Below are positions 1 to 8,515 of a DNA stretch of 64,000 bases, piece by piece. The number at the start of each line of letters is the position of its first letter. Within the stretch, counting starts at the first letter, position 1. The notes beneath the pieces are model-generated. The model was not told the origin of the DNA, made no database searches, and saw nothing but the letters and a program-made list of their open reading frames with translations. Source of the stretch: an uncultured Dysgonomonas sp. (lineage in GTDB: Bacteria; Bacteroidota; Bacteroidia; Bacteroidales; Dysgonomonadaceae); NCBI RefSeq assembly GCF_934668725.1, contig NZ_CAKUOF010000007.1:1-64000 (forward strand), written 5' to 3'. The translations under genes and the position numbers were made by a program.

Positions 1-60
1 TACAATCCATTGATATTGTAGGATTTATCTCTTTTTTATCACCTTTTGGCTTTAATCTCC

Positions 61-75
61 GCGGAGAGAGAGGGA
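61..75. repeat. Left attachment-site repeat (tRNA-Ser 3' end copy)
   Basis: GCGGAGAGAGAGGGA is identical to 32773-32787, which on the minus strand covers the 3' half of the T stem, the acceptor strand, the discriminator G and the first C of CCA. The match stops on both sides. Sequence 1-60 would then be the original chromosome downstream of the tRNA. Confidence 0.5.
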
Positions 76-124
76 ACTTTGCCCTCCAATATTTATATTG
101 TATATCAATTGGTTAGACCATCGA

Positions 125-173
125 TATTTTTTGAACCACCAAATAACCCACGCTTATTATTCACTGTTTTGCA
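125..173. repeat. Left subterminal recombinase-site-like motifs
   Basis: Positions 125-151 (TATTTTTTG then AACCACCAAATAACCCAC) resemble 32644-32669 near the right end in direct orientation, with only a few differences and one indel. Positions 157-173 (TTATTCACTGTTTTGCA) match the reverse complement of 32588-32604 at 16 of 17 bases. Such pairs just inside both ends are what integrase arm-type or accessory sites look like. No function is demonstrated. Confidence 0.4.
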
Positions 174-292
174 ATGAGTTACACCAAAAGCAAAGATACA
201 GTTTATTTATATATTAGCCCGAAAAATGGATAAATATTTTATTGGGAGTATACCAAAGTCCAATTTTCAAATATATCTACATTTTACTCGAA

Positions 293-1603
293 TTACATAT
301 CTTCCAGAGAAAGGCCTTGCAACTGAACTTTATATTTTGACAACTCTTTCTTTATCGAATCAACCTTTACCTGAAGAAGGTTTAAATCGATTTTCTTCGG
401 ATTACGTTTTACTTCGGCAACAATAGCTGTTTTATCTAAATCATTCAGTGCTATCAAATCAATTTCATTCAATCCTTTATTGTCCCAATAGCTACCAATC
501 AAGGTAACCCTCTCCTCCTCTACCGTTTTTGCCTGGAAATATTTCTCCAAGATCAGTCCGCTATATTGCTCGTAATTCTTATCAATATACTCTCGAAGCA
601 ATTCGTTCTTTCCCATTTCAATTAATGATTGGTTCGGGAAAATAAACCTGAACCAAAAACGAAGATAATTATCATTCAGGCTCCAACGGTTTTTACGGCT
701 CTCCGGTTTCGAAAACATTGGTTTATTTCTTATAATAAGAGAATATTCTTTCTCAAGATTTACCAGATAGGCGCCTGTATTTTTTTCGATAATAGAATCA
801 ATTTCACTTTGGGTAGTCTTTCCGGAAGCGATTAACTGCATAATGGAAAAGTATGTACCATACTCCTTTCCAAACTCAGAGACCAGTAAATCTTTACCTT
901 CACCAAGAAAGGGTGAGTCCGGACTTGTGACCATATCCAGCATCTTATCTTTCGTAAACGCTCCGGCTTCCATTAATAAATCAAGATATTTAGGGACTCC
1001 TCCGGTAAGCATATACAAGCACAGAAGATCCTCTGCAGTGTATTTAGGATTATAATCATTTAATATCTCCTTGATGACACTTACAGCAAAAGGTTTCAAT
1101 ATCATTTTTGATGTTAGGCGACCAAATAAAGGCTCTTTTCTATTCTCAAAAATCTTCATCATCATTGAATAGATAGAACCAGAAGCTATAAAGTTGATTT
1201 TAGCCTTGTCTTTATATTGATCCCAGAGATTCTGTATATCGCTGAATATAGATGAATTTATATTATCAAATTCTTGAAATTCATCAATTATCAGCGTATA
1301 ATGTTCTTTTGTGGCAAAAATAAGCAATTGCTCAAAGAGGTCTTTAAATTGGGTAATATTTCCGAATATCTGTATCCCCAAAGCCCTTGTTGCATCTTTT
1401 TGAAACTGTTCACAAAGAAGTTGTTCACTTTTTCGGGAAACAAATAGATATAGATATTTTTGATCTTTTACAGATTCGAGGAGAAGGGATGTTTTACCGA
1501 TACGGCGACGTCCCACCATAACAGTAAAGCACGAACTTTTTTGAGATTGCTTGAGTGTCCGGGCTAAAACCTCTAATTCCTGTATTCTATTATAAAATTT
1601 CAT
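293..1603 (-). CDS. AAA ATPase with DUF234-like C-terminal domain
   Basis: This 436-residue protein belongs to the archaeal-type ATPase family (ATPase_2 followed by a DUF234-like region). The Walker A loop is GRRRIGKTSL at residues 31-40 and the Walker B segment is LIIDEFQ at 104-110. A winged-helix-like middle follows. The C-terminal part carries EIDLIAL and then AIVAEVKR at about 375-400, which is the acidic-ExK pattern of PD-(D/E)XK nuclease folds. The cellular role of the family is unclear; members are common in mobile and accessory DNA. The start at 1603 fits because the ATPase domain begins almost at once, and a TATTTTTG -7 box lies upstream (1645-1652, minus strand). It is a single gene near the left island end. 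Confidence 0.75.
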   Translation of the reverse strand: MKFYNRIQELEVLARTLKQSQKSSCFTVMVGRRRIGKTSLLLESVKDQKYLYLFVSRKSEQLLCEQFQKDATRALGIQIFGNITQFKDLFEQLLIFATKEHYTLIIDEFQEFDNINSSIFSDIQNLWDQYKDKAKINFIASGSIYSMMMKIFENRKEPLFGRLTSKMILKPFAVSVIKEILNDYNPKYTAEDLLCLYMLTGGVPKYLDLLMEAGAFTKDKMLDMVTSPDSPFLGEGKDLLVSEFGKEYGTYFSIMQLIASGKTTQSEIDSIIEKNTGAYLVNLEKEYSLIIRNKPMFSKPESRKNRWSLNDNYLRFWFRFIFPNQSLIEMGKNELLREYIDKNYEQYSGLILEKYFQAKTVEEERVTLIGSYWDNKGLNEIDLIALNDLDKTAIVAEVKRNPKKIDLNLLQVKVDSIKKELSKYKVQLQGLSLEDM

Positions 1604-1958
1604 TCCAAACCATTATTTAACAGCTATTATCTTAATAACCATTACAAAAATAGAATATTTTATTTAATTACCCTCTGATCAACAGAACTATTTTAATAGA
1701 GGTAAAGCTATCTGTTACACAAGTACTCTTTATTATACAAAACACCGTGGATAAATCAATCTACATTTCTCCGATCTGCAATCAGCGACCAGCTTGTTTT
1801 CGGTAGCTATCGAGGTAACGGATTGGTAATGCAAATACTTCAATATTTTGCTGGAGTTCATTTACCTGATGATGCAGAGAAGAGGAAACTACTTACTTAC
1901 CCATTTTTACATTACACTTGCTTCAATCCGGCGACTTCTTTTTTTCCATGGATTATAA
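1604..1958. other. Intergenic stretch with a possible minus-strand gene remnant
   Basis: This holds the upstream region of the ATPase gene. At 1782 to about 1893 the minus strand has an open stretch of about 37 codons that ends in a stop and reads like the C-terminus of a helical protein (it contains NELQQNIEVFALPIRYL). It has no convincing start and I could not assign it. Confidence 0.3.
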
Positions 1959-2135
1959 CATCAAAGCAGACACCTTTTTGACACACTTATGTTAACAAAA
2001 AGTGTACCTATTGAAAGTATTTCGAAAATACTTGGACATACTCATATCTTAGTTATTCAAATTTACACTAAAACATTTCATAATAAAGAGTATCTGATTA
2101 ATAGAACCTTAACTATATTATTTTTGTTTAACTAG
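1959..2135 (+). pseudogene. Tyrosine recombinase C-terminal remnant
   Basis: The plus strand encodes SRHLFDTLMLTKSVPIESI and then SKILGHTHI and IQIYTKT before a stop. This matches the end of Bacteroidetes tyrosine recombinases: box II (usually ARHTFATLML), the GHT motif and the nucleophile Tyr. The frame is closed upstream by a stop at 1956-1958, and no N-terminal or core-binding part is visible nearby, so only about the last 58 codons survive. Its end overlaps the 3' end of the convergent GNAT-like gene. It is not a fragment of either intact integrase in the window, as the sequence differs. Confidence 0.75.
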
Positions 2136-2825
2136 TTTATCATAATATTCTTGATCGAATATGGAATTTAAATCAATTCTATCTAGTTTATCATTAGGGA
2201 AAGATGTGCGGATGTAAAAATAATCACTTTGATTTTCCTGCTCAAAGCCTAAATTTAAAAAATAATTATAGAGTTTAAAAGACGAATATTCCATATCCTG
2301 ATCCATGCTATAATACTCCATTCTTGCAGATTTTTCGAATAACTCAAGTTGCAAGGGAAAAACTTTGGTCATGACTAGACCAACCGTATCATAAAAGCGC
2401 CCTATAATGTCCTTTATTATAAATTTACCATAACCATATCCTCTGTATTCTGGATATAACATTACACGATCCAGATATAGCACATTAAAAGTTGATGAGT
2501 TTGTCAAAAACTCTTCATATTTATCATTAAAATCATTTTTTTCTTCGTTTAAAAGTAAATGCCCAACATCTCGGGCTTCACCACAGCTGGTAAATAATGC
2601 ATATATGGAATAATTCTCTCTAATCATATATTCCAATAAGAATTGGTAAACGACAGCCTTGCCAATTAACACTTCAGCAGGCTTTTCCAGTTGATGGTTA
2701 TCCAACATATTACACCCATAGATATCGATCATAAATTTATTTATAAATCTATGATCTTCTATTTCTCCAGTTTCCGATTCAAAAGAGAATTTCATTTTCA
2801 AAAATCTGATATCAATTGGGTTCAT
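2118..2825 (-). CDS. GNAT-like acetyltransferase domain protein
   Basis: The centre of this 235-residue protein has a GNAT motif A: LDRVMLYPEYRGYGYGKFII at about residues 117-136, with the R-G-x-G-x-G acetyl-CoA pyrophosphate loop preceded by a beta-strand. This suggests an N-acetyltransferase fold. The first 90 and last 60 residues are not recognisable, and the substrate cannot be predicted. A TATATTTG -7 box lies at 2855-2862 (minus strand), 30 bases ahead of the ATG. It stands alone between an integrase remnant and the HTH pair. It could be an island cargo or toxin-like enzyme, but nothing shows an antitoxin partner. Confidence 0.55.
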   Translation of the reverse strand: MNPIDIRFLKMKFSFESETGEIEDHRFINKFMIDIYGCNMLDNHQLEKPAEVLIGKAVVYQFLLEYMIRENYSIYALFTSCGEARDVGHLLLNEEKNDFNDKYEEFLTNSSTFNVLYLDRVMLYPEYRGYGYGKFIIKDIIGRFYDTVGLVMTKVFPLQLELFEKSARMEYYSMDQDMEYSSFKLYNYFLNLGFEQENQSDYFYIRTSFPNDKLDRIDLNSIFDQEYYDKLVKQK

Positions 2826-3063
2826 CGTATTATCTAATTTTAAGGATTAAATATCAAATATAAAAATATTTCTTCATATACATAACGTGAAGCAATCTTT
2901 GTCTCACAAAAAAAATGCTAATCATAAAGATCATGAGATAAAATGTTATATTCAAAGAAAGGAGTGCTAGTCTTCCGACTAAGGGGAGTTAGCTAAGATC
3001 ATAGCAATAATAACACTCAGCCCGAAGACTAGACATCCGGCTAAGACACAAAGTTGAAAAGTC
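2826..3063. other. Intergenic region with an inverted repeat
   Basis: CTAGTCTTC at 2967-2975 is inverted as GAAGACTAG at 3024-3032, with related flanking segments (CGACTAAG and CCGGCTAAG) in direct orientation. This could be a structured transcript, a recombination site or an element end. No gene is visible. Confidence 0.3.
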
Positions 3064-3098
3064 TGACAAATCACGCCAGCCCCCGACAAACCATGCCA
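3064..3098. promoter_or_regulatory. Paired 15-bp operator-like repeats, copy 1
   Basis: TGACAAATCACGCCA (3064-3078) is followed exactly 20 bp later by CGACAAACCATGCCA (3084-3098). The same pair with the same 20-bp period occurs at 19821-19855 ahead of the second HTH pair. The two-turn spacing just upstream of the promoter fits an operator for the adjacent HTH proteins, or an accessory recombination site. Confidence 0.55.
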
Positions 3099-3113
3099 AT
3101 TCACTGATTTTCT

Positions 3114-3143
3114 TTTGTTTAATAAAATAAGATTATATTTTCG
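3114..3143 (+). promoter_or_regulatory. Bacteroidetes-type promoter of HTH pair 1
   Basis: TTTG at 3114-3117, an 18-bp spacer and TATTTTCG at 3136-3143 fit the TTTG / TAnnTTTG pattern with one mismatch. The whole box is conserved at 19871-19900 before the duplicate genes, which supports a functional role. Confidence 0.6.
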
Positions 3144-3181
3144 TTGGTGTATTTAAATTTTTCAATAAAACTTATTCCAAT

Positions 3182-3469
3182 ATGATGGATTTATCAGTTA
3201 CGCAAAATTTTGACGATGAGACTCTAGATTGTTTCGAAAGTTTCTTGAATCAAATCAGTTCATTATGTGATAGGCATAGTGACAAGTTGTTAAATGAATG
3301 GCTGGATGCACAAGATGTATGTAACATCCTTGATATCCAACCAAGAACCCTCCAGACTTACCGTAAAAATGGTAAAATTGGCTTCTCACAGATTGACCGC
3401 AAGATTTATTATAAACCTTGTGATGTCAAGAAGATATTAAATTCAAAGATTTCTAACTCTAAAAACTAG
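3182..3469 (+). CDS. HTH DNA-binding protein (excisionase-like), pair 1 first gene
   Basis: This 95-residue protein has a MerR/excisionase-type helix-turn-helix (HTH_17-like) in its second half: EWLDAQDVCNILDI, then PRTLQTYRKNGKIGFSQ and the wing residues KIYYKPCDVKKIL. The first 40 residues are probably helical. It is followed 5 bp later by a second HTH gene. The product at 19938-20237 is nearly the same over the whole length. Small HTH proteins of this type in Bacteroidetes mobile elements act as excisionases or regulators. Here the paired repeats upstream suggest autoregulation or directionality control. The start could be the first or second of two adjacent ATGs. Confidence 0.75.
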   Translation: MMDLSVTQNFDDETLDCFESFLNQISSLCDRHSDKLLNEWLDAQDVCNILDIQPRTLQTYRKNGKIGFSQIDRKIYYKPCDVKKILNSKISNSKN

Positions 3470-3474
3470 AAATT

Positions 3475-3771
3475 ATGTCAGAACTAATAAAACTCAACAA
3501 CAAAGTTGCAAACTTGCATTTACTACTTGAAAATGTCAAATCTAAGATTGAAAAGACATTCGGCAATTACACTCCACTATTCAATGGAGAAAGATATTTA
3601 ACGGATCATCAATTGTCTGAAAAGTTGAATATTAGCCGCAGAACTCTACAAACTTATAGGGATAAAGGGATATTACCTTATATTCTTCTAAGTGGCAAAG
3701 CCTTATACAAAGAGTCTGATGTCGAAAATTTGCTGGAAAAGAATTATTTGAAAGCTTGGAAAGAAGACTAA
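3475..3771 (+). CDS. HTH DNA-binding protein (excisionase-like), pair 1 second gene
   Basis: This 98-residue protein has an N-terminal helical part (about 1-45) and a MerR/excisionase-type HTH: YLTDHQLSEKLNISRRTLQT, then YRDKGILPYI and the wing ALYKESDVENLLEKN. It lies 5 bp after the first HTH gene in the same operon and before a strong terminator (3801-3838). Its near-identical partner is at 20230-20526. The two proteins share the RTLQTYR recognition helix core, so they may bind related sites as a pair. The role as recombination directionality factor or repressor is inferred. Confidence 0.75.
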   Translation: MSELIKLNNKVANLHLLLENVKSKIEKTFGNYTPLFNGERYLTDHQLSEKLNISRRTLQTYRDKGILPYILLSGKALYKESDVENLLEKNYLKAWKED

Positions 3772-3800
3772 TCTGATCTTTGTTTCAGCATAAAACTAGA

Positions 3801-3838
3801 GAAAAAGAGTTGTATATATAATGATACAACTCTTTTTC
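3801..3838 (+). terminator. Terminator after HTH pair 1
   Basis: GAAAAAGAGTTGTAT and ATACAACTCTTTTTC form a long hairpin whose 3' arm ends in a T run. The equivalent hairpin follows pair 2 at 20556-20593. Confidence 0.8.
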
Positions 3839-4251
3839 ATTTTTAATATTGACATTAGTATTCAAACATTTTATATACCAACAATTCCAATTAGCATTTA
3901 AATATTACAAAAGAGTGTAAAAAATTTATATACAATAACATAATAGTAAGTTATAAAGAACAATTTTGCTATATCTCAAACCTACGACAAGTATCGGACT
4001 AGGTAGGAAGAGATTCTATTGGCGAGAACTCTATTTATTATCAAATTTTAAAAGACAAACAGAACGATCTTATATTCATATATTTTCTGCAATATGATAG
4101 AGCTAAAGCATGTACTCAAAGAGCGTTTATCTAAGTTCATCTATATTGTGAATATAAAAAAGAAGAAAAAATTAATATATTTGCTCATCCACAAGTCATT
4201 TATCATATTTATTTACACATAAAATATTAGTCCAAGCCTATACATTCATTT
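3839..4251. other. Intergenic region ahead of the HNH-NACHT gene
   Basis: AT-rich sequence with no supported ORF. A TATATTTG -7 box at 4176-4183 lies about 70 bases before the ATG of the HNH-NACHT gene, but no -33 TTTG sits at the right distance. Confidence 0.4.
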
Positions 4252-7200
4252 ATGAATAATATAAAGCGATTACCGCCAAAACAGGAAACAGTAAAGATGC
4301 TATTGCTTAGATCAGGAAATCAATGCTACTTTCCTGATTGTTGTCATCCTATATTTAATGATAAGGACGACCTTATTGCAGAATGTTGCCATATAGAAGC
4401 AGCAATGCCTGGAGGAGAGCGTTTTAATCCACATCAAAGCGAAGAGGATAGAAGGTCAATTGAAAATTTACTTTTTCTTTGCCATGAACACCATATTGAA
4501 ACTGATAATGAGAATATATATACAGTTGAGAAATTAAAAGAAATAAAATTAAATCATGAAAATCAATTTTGTGAAAAGCCAATACATATAAACCCCAATT
4601 ATGTGCAGCAAGTAATCTCAAAAATGCAACAGCTGTCTCATGCTATTTTTGAAACAGAAGAAACTGCCAAACAAATTCTAAGTATATTAACCCCATCTTC
4701 TATCTTTAATATTAAGGAGTTATCTCATTTTTTTAAGTATACAGAACAAATCGAAAACTACATTCCAAGAAAACTTCTTTATGACAATAGAGACGATATA
4801 ATTGTGTACAGTTATTATGCAATTTTAACTTTGTCCAAAAAGAAACCCTTAAGAGCGTTAATTATAGCAGACGGAGGAGAAGGAAAAACTGTTTATATGT
4901 CATATTTAGGTAATGATTCTATAAAACATAACACTTATCCTGTTTTTGTTAGTTTGAAAGACTATATTCCACAATCGCAACCGCTACAAACATATATTGA
5001 AGGCCAACATCCCGATTTGAGAAAAGTTAATAAAGATCATTATAACCACCTCTGTTTTTTCTTGGACGGTTTTGATGAAATTGGAGATAATGGAAATGCT
5101 GTTAAACAAATAAATCATTTTTGCAGTTCAAATTCTGAAGCTAATATCATTTTGTCAAGCAGACGCAATAGTTATACAAATGAGTTTCCAAATTTTCAAA
5201 AATATACTCTGGCAGATTTAGATAATCAAGATATCAAAGAATATATAAAGAAATATTCCGGACATGACATTAATACTGATAAGTTCTTCACTCAAGTATA
5301 TCTCAATGGTTTTTCAAATATACTATACAATCCATTTTATCTTAATATATTAATTGACAGCTATGTCAAACATGGGTATTCTTTGCAAAATATAAGCAAA
5401 AAAGATTTGATTCATGACCTTCTTGAGAAAAGGATAGAACTAGATAAGAATCATAGTCCATATTTGCAAATAGACAAACCAAGCCATAAAAGAAAAATTG
5501 AACGATATGCCAAAAGGCTTGCTTTTAGTATGGCCTTGATGGCGAAGCGAAGTTTATCAGAAAAAGAACTAGCTTCAATTATAGAAGATGATTTTGACCT
5601 TGTTATACAAGCTTTACCAATAAGAAAAGGAAATGTTATTGAAAATATTATTCATTGGGAATTTGAGCACAATATTTTCTTAGAGCATTTTGCGGCTTTA
5701 GTACTAGAAGAACTTCCATTTGAAAAAGTAGTAGAATATACGACCTCTCTAAACAAAGTAAAAACTGAATGGAGAGATATTATCATACACTTGTTAGGAA
5801 TAGTAGATAAATCAGAGGACATATTCCCTGCACTTACAAGCTGGTTATTTGATAATGATATTGATATATTTTATAAAATTGAGAGAGAACAAATAGACCA
5901 ATCTAAACGAGAAGATATTTTTTATAAAATATTTTCATGGTATAAAGAAAAGTGCCTTTGGATAGATTCATTTAAGGTAAATATTCAGGATCTGGCATCT
6001 TTCGGTGAAACTAGGAATAGTATTTACTATATATTTGACGAAATATGCAATGATAATAATTATCAACAAATAAGGGTTAATGCAGCCAAGATATTTGAAA
6101 AATTTAAATTGGAGGAGCTTAGGCATGAAGAAAAACAAATATTATGTGAAAAATATTTAGAAATAGTAAAATCTATTTCACCACAACAAGATTATTTACT
6201 TGAACAACTTATAGATGCATTTCCGTCTAAAGATTTAAGGCTCCTTAACGAATTAATTTTCACATTTAAAGACACCGAGTTTGTTCGTACCAGAACCAGT
6301 CTATTCCATGTAATCAGAGATAATGAACTTGAAGATAAATATGTAGATTTCTTTCTTGATGCTTATTCTAAAAGCGATATGCTCCCTGATGGTGCTCATT
6401 ATGGTTTTTATGAAGAGAATATCAATCAGGCTTTATGCAATGTTAAAGAGTCAAATTCTTATATTAAGATATTTAGTTACCTTCAGAAAGACTATAATCT
6501 AGAGTATTTCATCCAACATAAACAGGATGTGTTTAATACTATTATCTCAAATGGAGTCAAATATTTCAATAATATTGTTTTTGAAAGTTTTTATTGTCTA
6601 TTTAAAGTATTCTTGAGAGATTTCCATGATAATAAAGACTATTTTATTCCATTTTTTGAGAAGACACAAACCAGAGAGAAAGCATTTCGAAAATCGATAG
6701 AAGAAATTCAAACAGAAAACCAAGACTATAAATATATTCAAGTTACTGCTATCTCATGGTTACTAAAGGATGAATATTTACCAATATTATTTGATTCAAC
6801 ACTTGATGAAGGATGTTTTATAAGTCTTTATTATAACCTGGGTAGTGAACCATCATTGGCTAGTAAAGTAAGAACTTACCTAGTGAATAGATTCCAATTT
6901 GTTGAGCAACACCCAATTGATTGGCACAAGATATATGAACAACGCCATAAAGAAGAATTTGACATTCTTTTTGATAAAGCACGATTCTGTCGGGAGTGTT
7001 TAGAAGTTTTCAATCATTTCGAATCCGATGTAATAGATAAAGAACAGCTTATTAATTCGGCATTAAGAAAGAGTGACTTTTATATAAATAATTCTGTTCG
7101 ATCCTTTTTAAGATCTTTTGGAAAAGAAGATATCCTTTTCAAAGAAAAAGTATCAAAATGGCTGAATGTAGAAACAATACCTCTAGATAAGTATTTGAAT

Positions 7201-8343
7201 AAAAGAATATATTTTTCTCTCCAACATTCAAAAGATATAGAAGAAAAGCTATCAAAAGAACAAAGAGAACATATTGTAAACTGGTATAATCAAATCCTGC
7301 CTAAAATTGATTTTAGAAATGCCTGTAAAGTGCAGAAAGATGGTTTTGGAACGTTTAATGATATTGCTTATGATGTGATATTCTATATGCAAAAACTAAA
7401 TCTATCATGTCCTGATGAAATTCTTTGTGATATGCTTCATTTGCTTTCAATTCATCCCTATAAAATCGATTTTCAATTTATTGTGGACAAAGTAAAAGAT
7501 AAAAAGCTTCTGAATGAAAAGATTATTCAAAATGTAAGAGAATTTTATCTTACCATGTATAGTGATGTGTTATATCCGCATATAGAGTATGCGCTTAAGC
7601 ACAAGTTAGAAGATATTTATCCTATTTTAATATCTATGTTACAGAACAAAGAATGGAACGATATTAATAAGAAAAGCTATATCATAGATAAATGGATAGA
7701 AAACGATTTAGATGATAGTTTATTAGTATCAGCGATGCCATTTCTATCTCAATATTTGCAAATAGACTTAACTCGTAATTTATATAATAAAAAGCAAATT
7801 GTTTTAACCAAGAATTTTATTGATAAAATAATTGCAAGTCCAGAAGATAAAAAAAATTGGTTAATGGCTATAAGTGTTTCGATTACGATGAAAGACTTGA
7901 AAAGTCTTCGACTGGGGATTGATTGGTTAAGGAATAATTTAGACAAACAATATACTTTTATTGAAACCCAGACATCTTACACTTTCCCTTCTAATTTATC
8001 TCTTCATTTTGATGGACTAGAAGCTTTGCCTTATTTATTTGAACTACTTGAGCTAAGCTATGAAATAAAAGGATATCAACCTAATTATGAATCAATAAGA
8101 AATAGATGCTATGAAAATATCAAAGAGATAGGTTTAGTGTCTGAGGATTTCTTCAAACGAACAACAACTATCTATGAGCAGTATATCGAAGATAAAAAGC
8201 ATATATTCAAAAGTAATGTTGCATCATTAAATTATCATCTTGAAGATCTGAAATCAAAATTTTGGAACGATTCCTACAAGCCATATTCCTTTAAGCGAGC
8301 TTGTCTAATTAACAAAGAAATATTTAATGATTATATAAACTGA
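4252..8343 (+). CDS. HNH-NACHT STAND NTPase, candidate anti-phage protein
   Basis: This 1363-residue protein has three parts. Residues ~1-110 form an HNH nuclease-like zinc domain: C25 and C30, CCHIEA at 45-50, and ENLLFLCHEHH at 71-81, which supply the zinc Cys pairs and the H-N-H residues. Residues ~195-400 form a NACHT-type STAND NTPase with Walker A ADGGEGKT at 206-213, Walker B FFLDGFDEI at 269-277 and a SSRRNSY sensor segment. The remaining ~900 residues are helical and probably a repeat-type sensor, not identifiable by eye. In Avs and bNACHT defence proteins such C-termini sense phage proteins and activate an N-terminal effector. By analogy, this protein would cut DNA after sensing infection. 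It is a lone gene, convergent with RADAR. The function is inferred. Confidence 0.75.
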   Translation: MNNIKRLPPKQETVKMLLLRSGNQCYFPDCCHPIFNDKDDLIAECCHIEAAMPGGERFNPHQSEEDRRSIENLLFLCHEHHIETDNENIYTVEKLKEIKLNHENQFCEKPIHINPNYVQQVISKMQQLSHAIFETEETAKQILSILTPSSIFNIKELSHFFKYTEQIENYIPRKLLYDNRDDIIVYSYYAILTLSKKKPLRALIIADGGEGKTVYMSYLGNDSIKHNTYPVFVSLKDYIPQSQPLQTYIEGQHPDLRKVNKDHYNHLCFFLDGFDEIGDNGNAVKQINHFCSSNSEANIILSSRRNSYTNEFPNFQKYTLADLDNQDIKEYIKKYSGHDINTDKFFTQVYLNGFSNILYNPFYLNILIDSYVKHGYSLQNISKKDLIHDLLEKRIELDKNHSPYLQIDKPSHKRKIERYAKRLAFSMALMAKRSLSEKELASIIEDDFDLVIQALPIRKGNVIENIIHWEFEHNIFLEHFAALVLEELPFEKVVEYTTSLNKVKTEWRDIIIHLLGIVDKSEDIFPALTSWLFDNDIDIFYKIEREQIDQSKREDIFYKIFSWYKEKCLWIDSFKVNIQDLASFGETRNSIYYIFDEICNDNNYQQIRVNAAKIFEKFKLEELRHEEKQILCEKYLEIVKSISPQQDYLLEQLIDAFPSKDLRLLNELIFTFKDTEFVRTRTSLFHVIRDNELEDKYVDFFLDAYSKSDMLPDGAHYGFYEENINQALCNVKESNSYIKIFSYLQKDYNLEYFIQHKQDVFNTIISNGVKYFNNIVFESFYCLFKVFLRDFHDNKDYFIPFFEKTQTREKAFRKSIEEIQTENQDYKYIQVTAISWLLKDEYLPILFDSTLDEGCFISLYYNLGSEPSLASKVRTYLVNRFQFVEQHPIDWHKIYEQRHKEEFDILFDKARFCRECLEVFNHFESDVIDKEQLINSALRKSDFYINNSVRSFLRSFGKEDILFKEKVSKWLNVETIPLDKYLNKRIYFSLQHSKDIEEKLSKEQREHIVNWYNQILPKIDFRNACKVQKDGFGTFNDIAYDVIFYMQKLNLSCPDEILCDMLHLLSIHPYKIDFQFIVDKVKDKKLLNEKIIQNVREFYLTMYSDVLYPHIEYALKHKLEDIYPILISMLQNKEWNDINKKSYIIDKWIENDLDDSLLVSAMPFLSQYLQIDLTRNLYNKKQIVLTKNFIDKIIASPEDKKNWLMAISVSITMKDLKSLRLGIDWLRNNLDKQYTFIETQTSYTFPSNLSLHFDGLEALPYLFELLELSYEIKGYQPNYESIRNRCYENIKEIGLVSEDFFKRTTTIYEQYIEDKKHIFKSNVASLNYHLEDLKSKFWNDSYKPYSFKRACLINKEIFNDYIN

Positions 8344-8485
8344 AAAACTTCATTTATTCCAGAAACTTATTGACAAATATGGAAATAATATAAATATCTT
8401 AACTTGGTTGAAATCTTTTTAATGACTATACTAATCATTATGGAGGGCACACCTTTATGGTATTTTTTTGATTATAATTTCTTAA

Positions 8486-8508
8486 ATTCACTTTTATAAG
8501 AAGTGAAT
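8486..8508 (+). terminator. Terminator after the HNH-NACHT gene
   Basis: ATTCACTT and AAGTGAAT form a hairpin with a 7-base loop, followed by ATTGTTTTTATTTTATT. It lies between the convergent HNH-NACHT and rdrB genes. Confidence 0.6.
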
Positions 8509-8515
8509 ATTGTTT

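Noticed and set aside
1..60. Displaced tRNA terminator at the left flank
   Set aside because: TACAAT...ATTGTA can pair, but the window ends before a T run could be seen, so it cannot be judged.
3064..3098. CRISPR-like array
   Set aside because: There are only two 15-bp repeats with a 5-bp gap, and no cas genes. The pattern fits an operator pair better. No CRISPR array was seen anywhere in the window.
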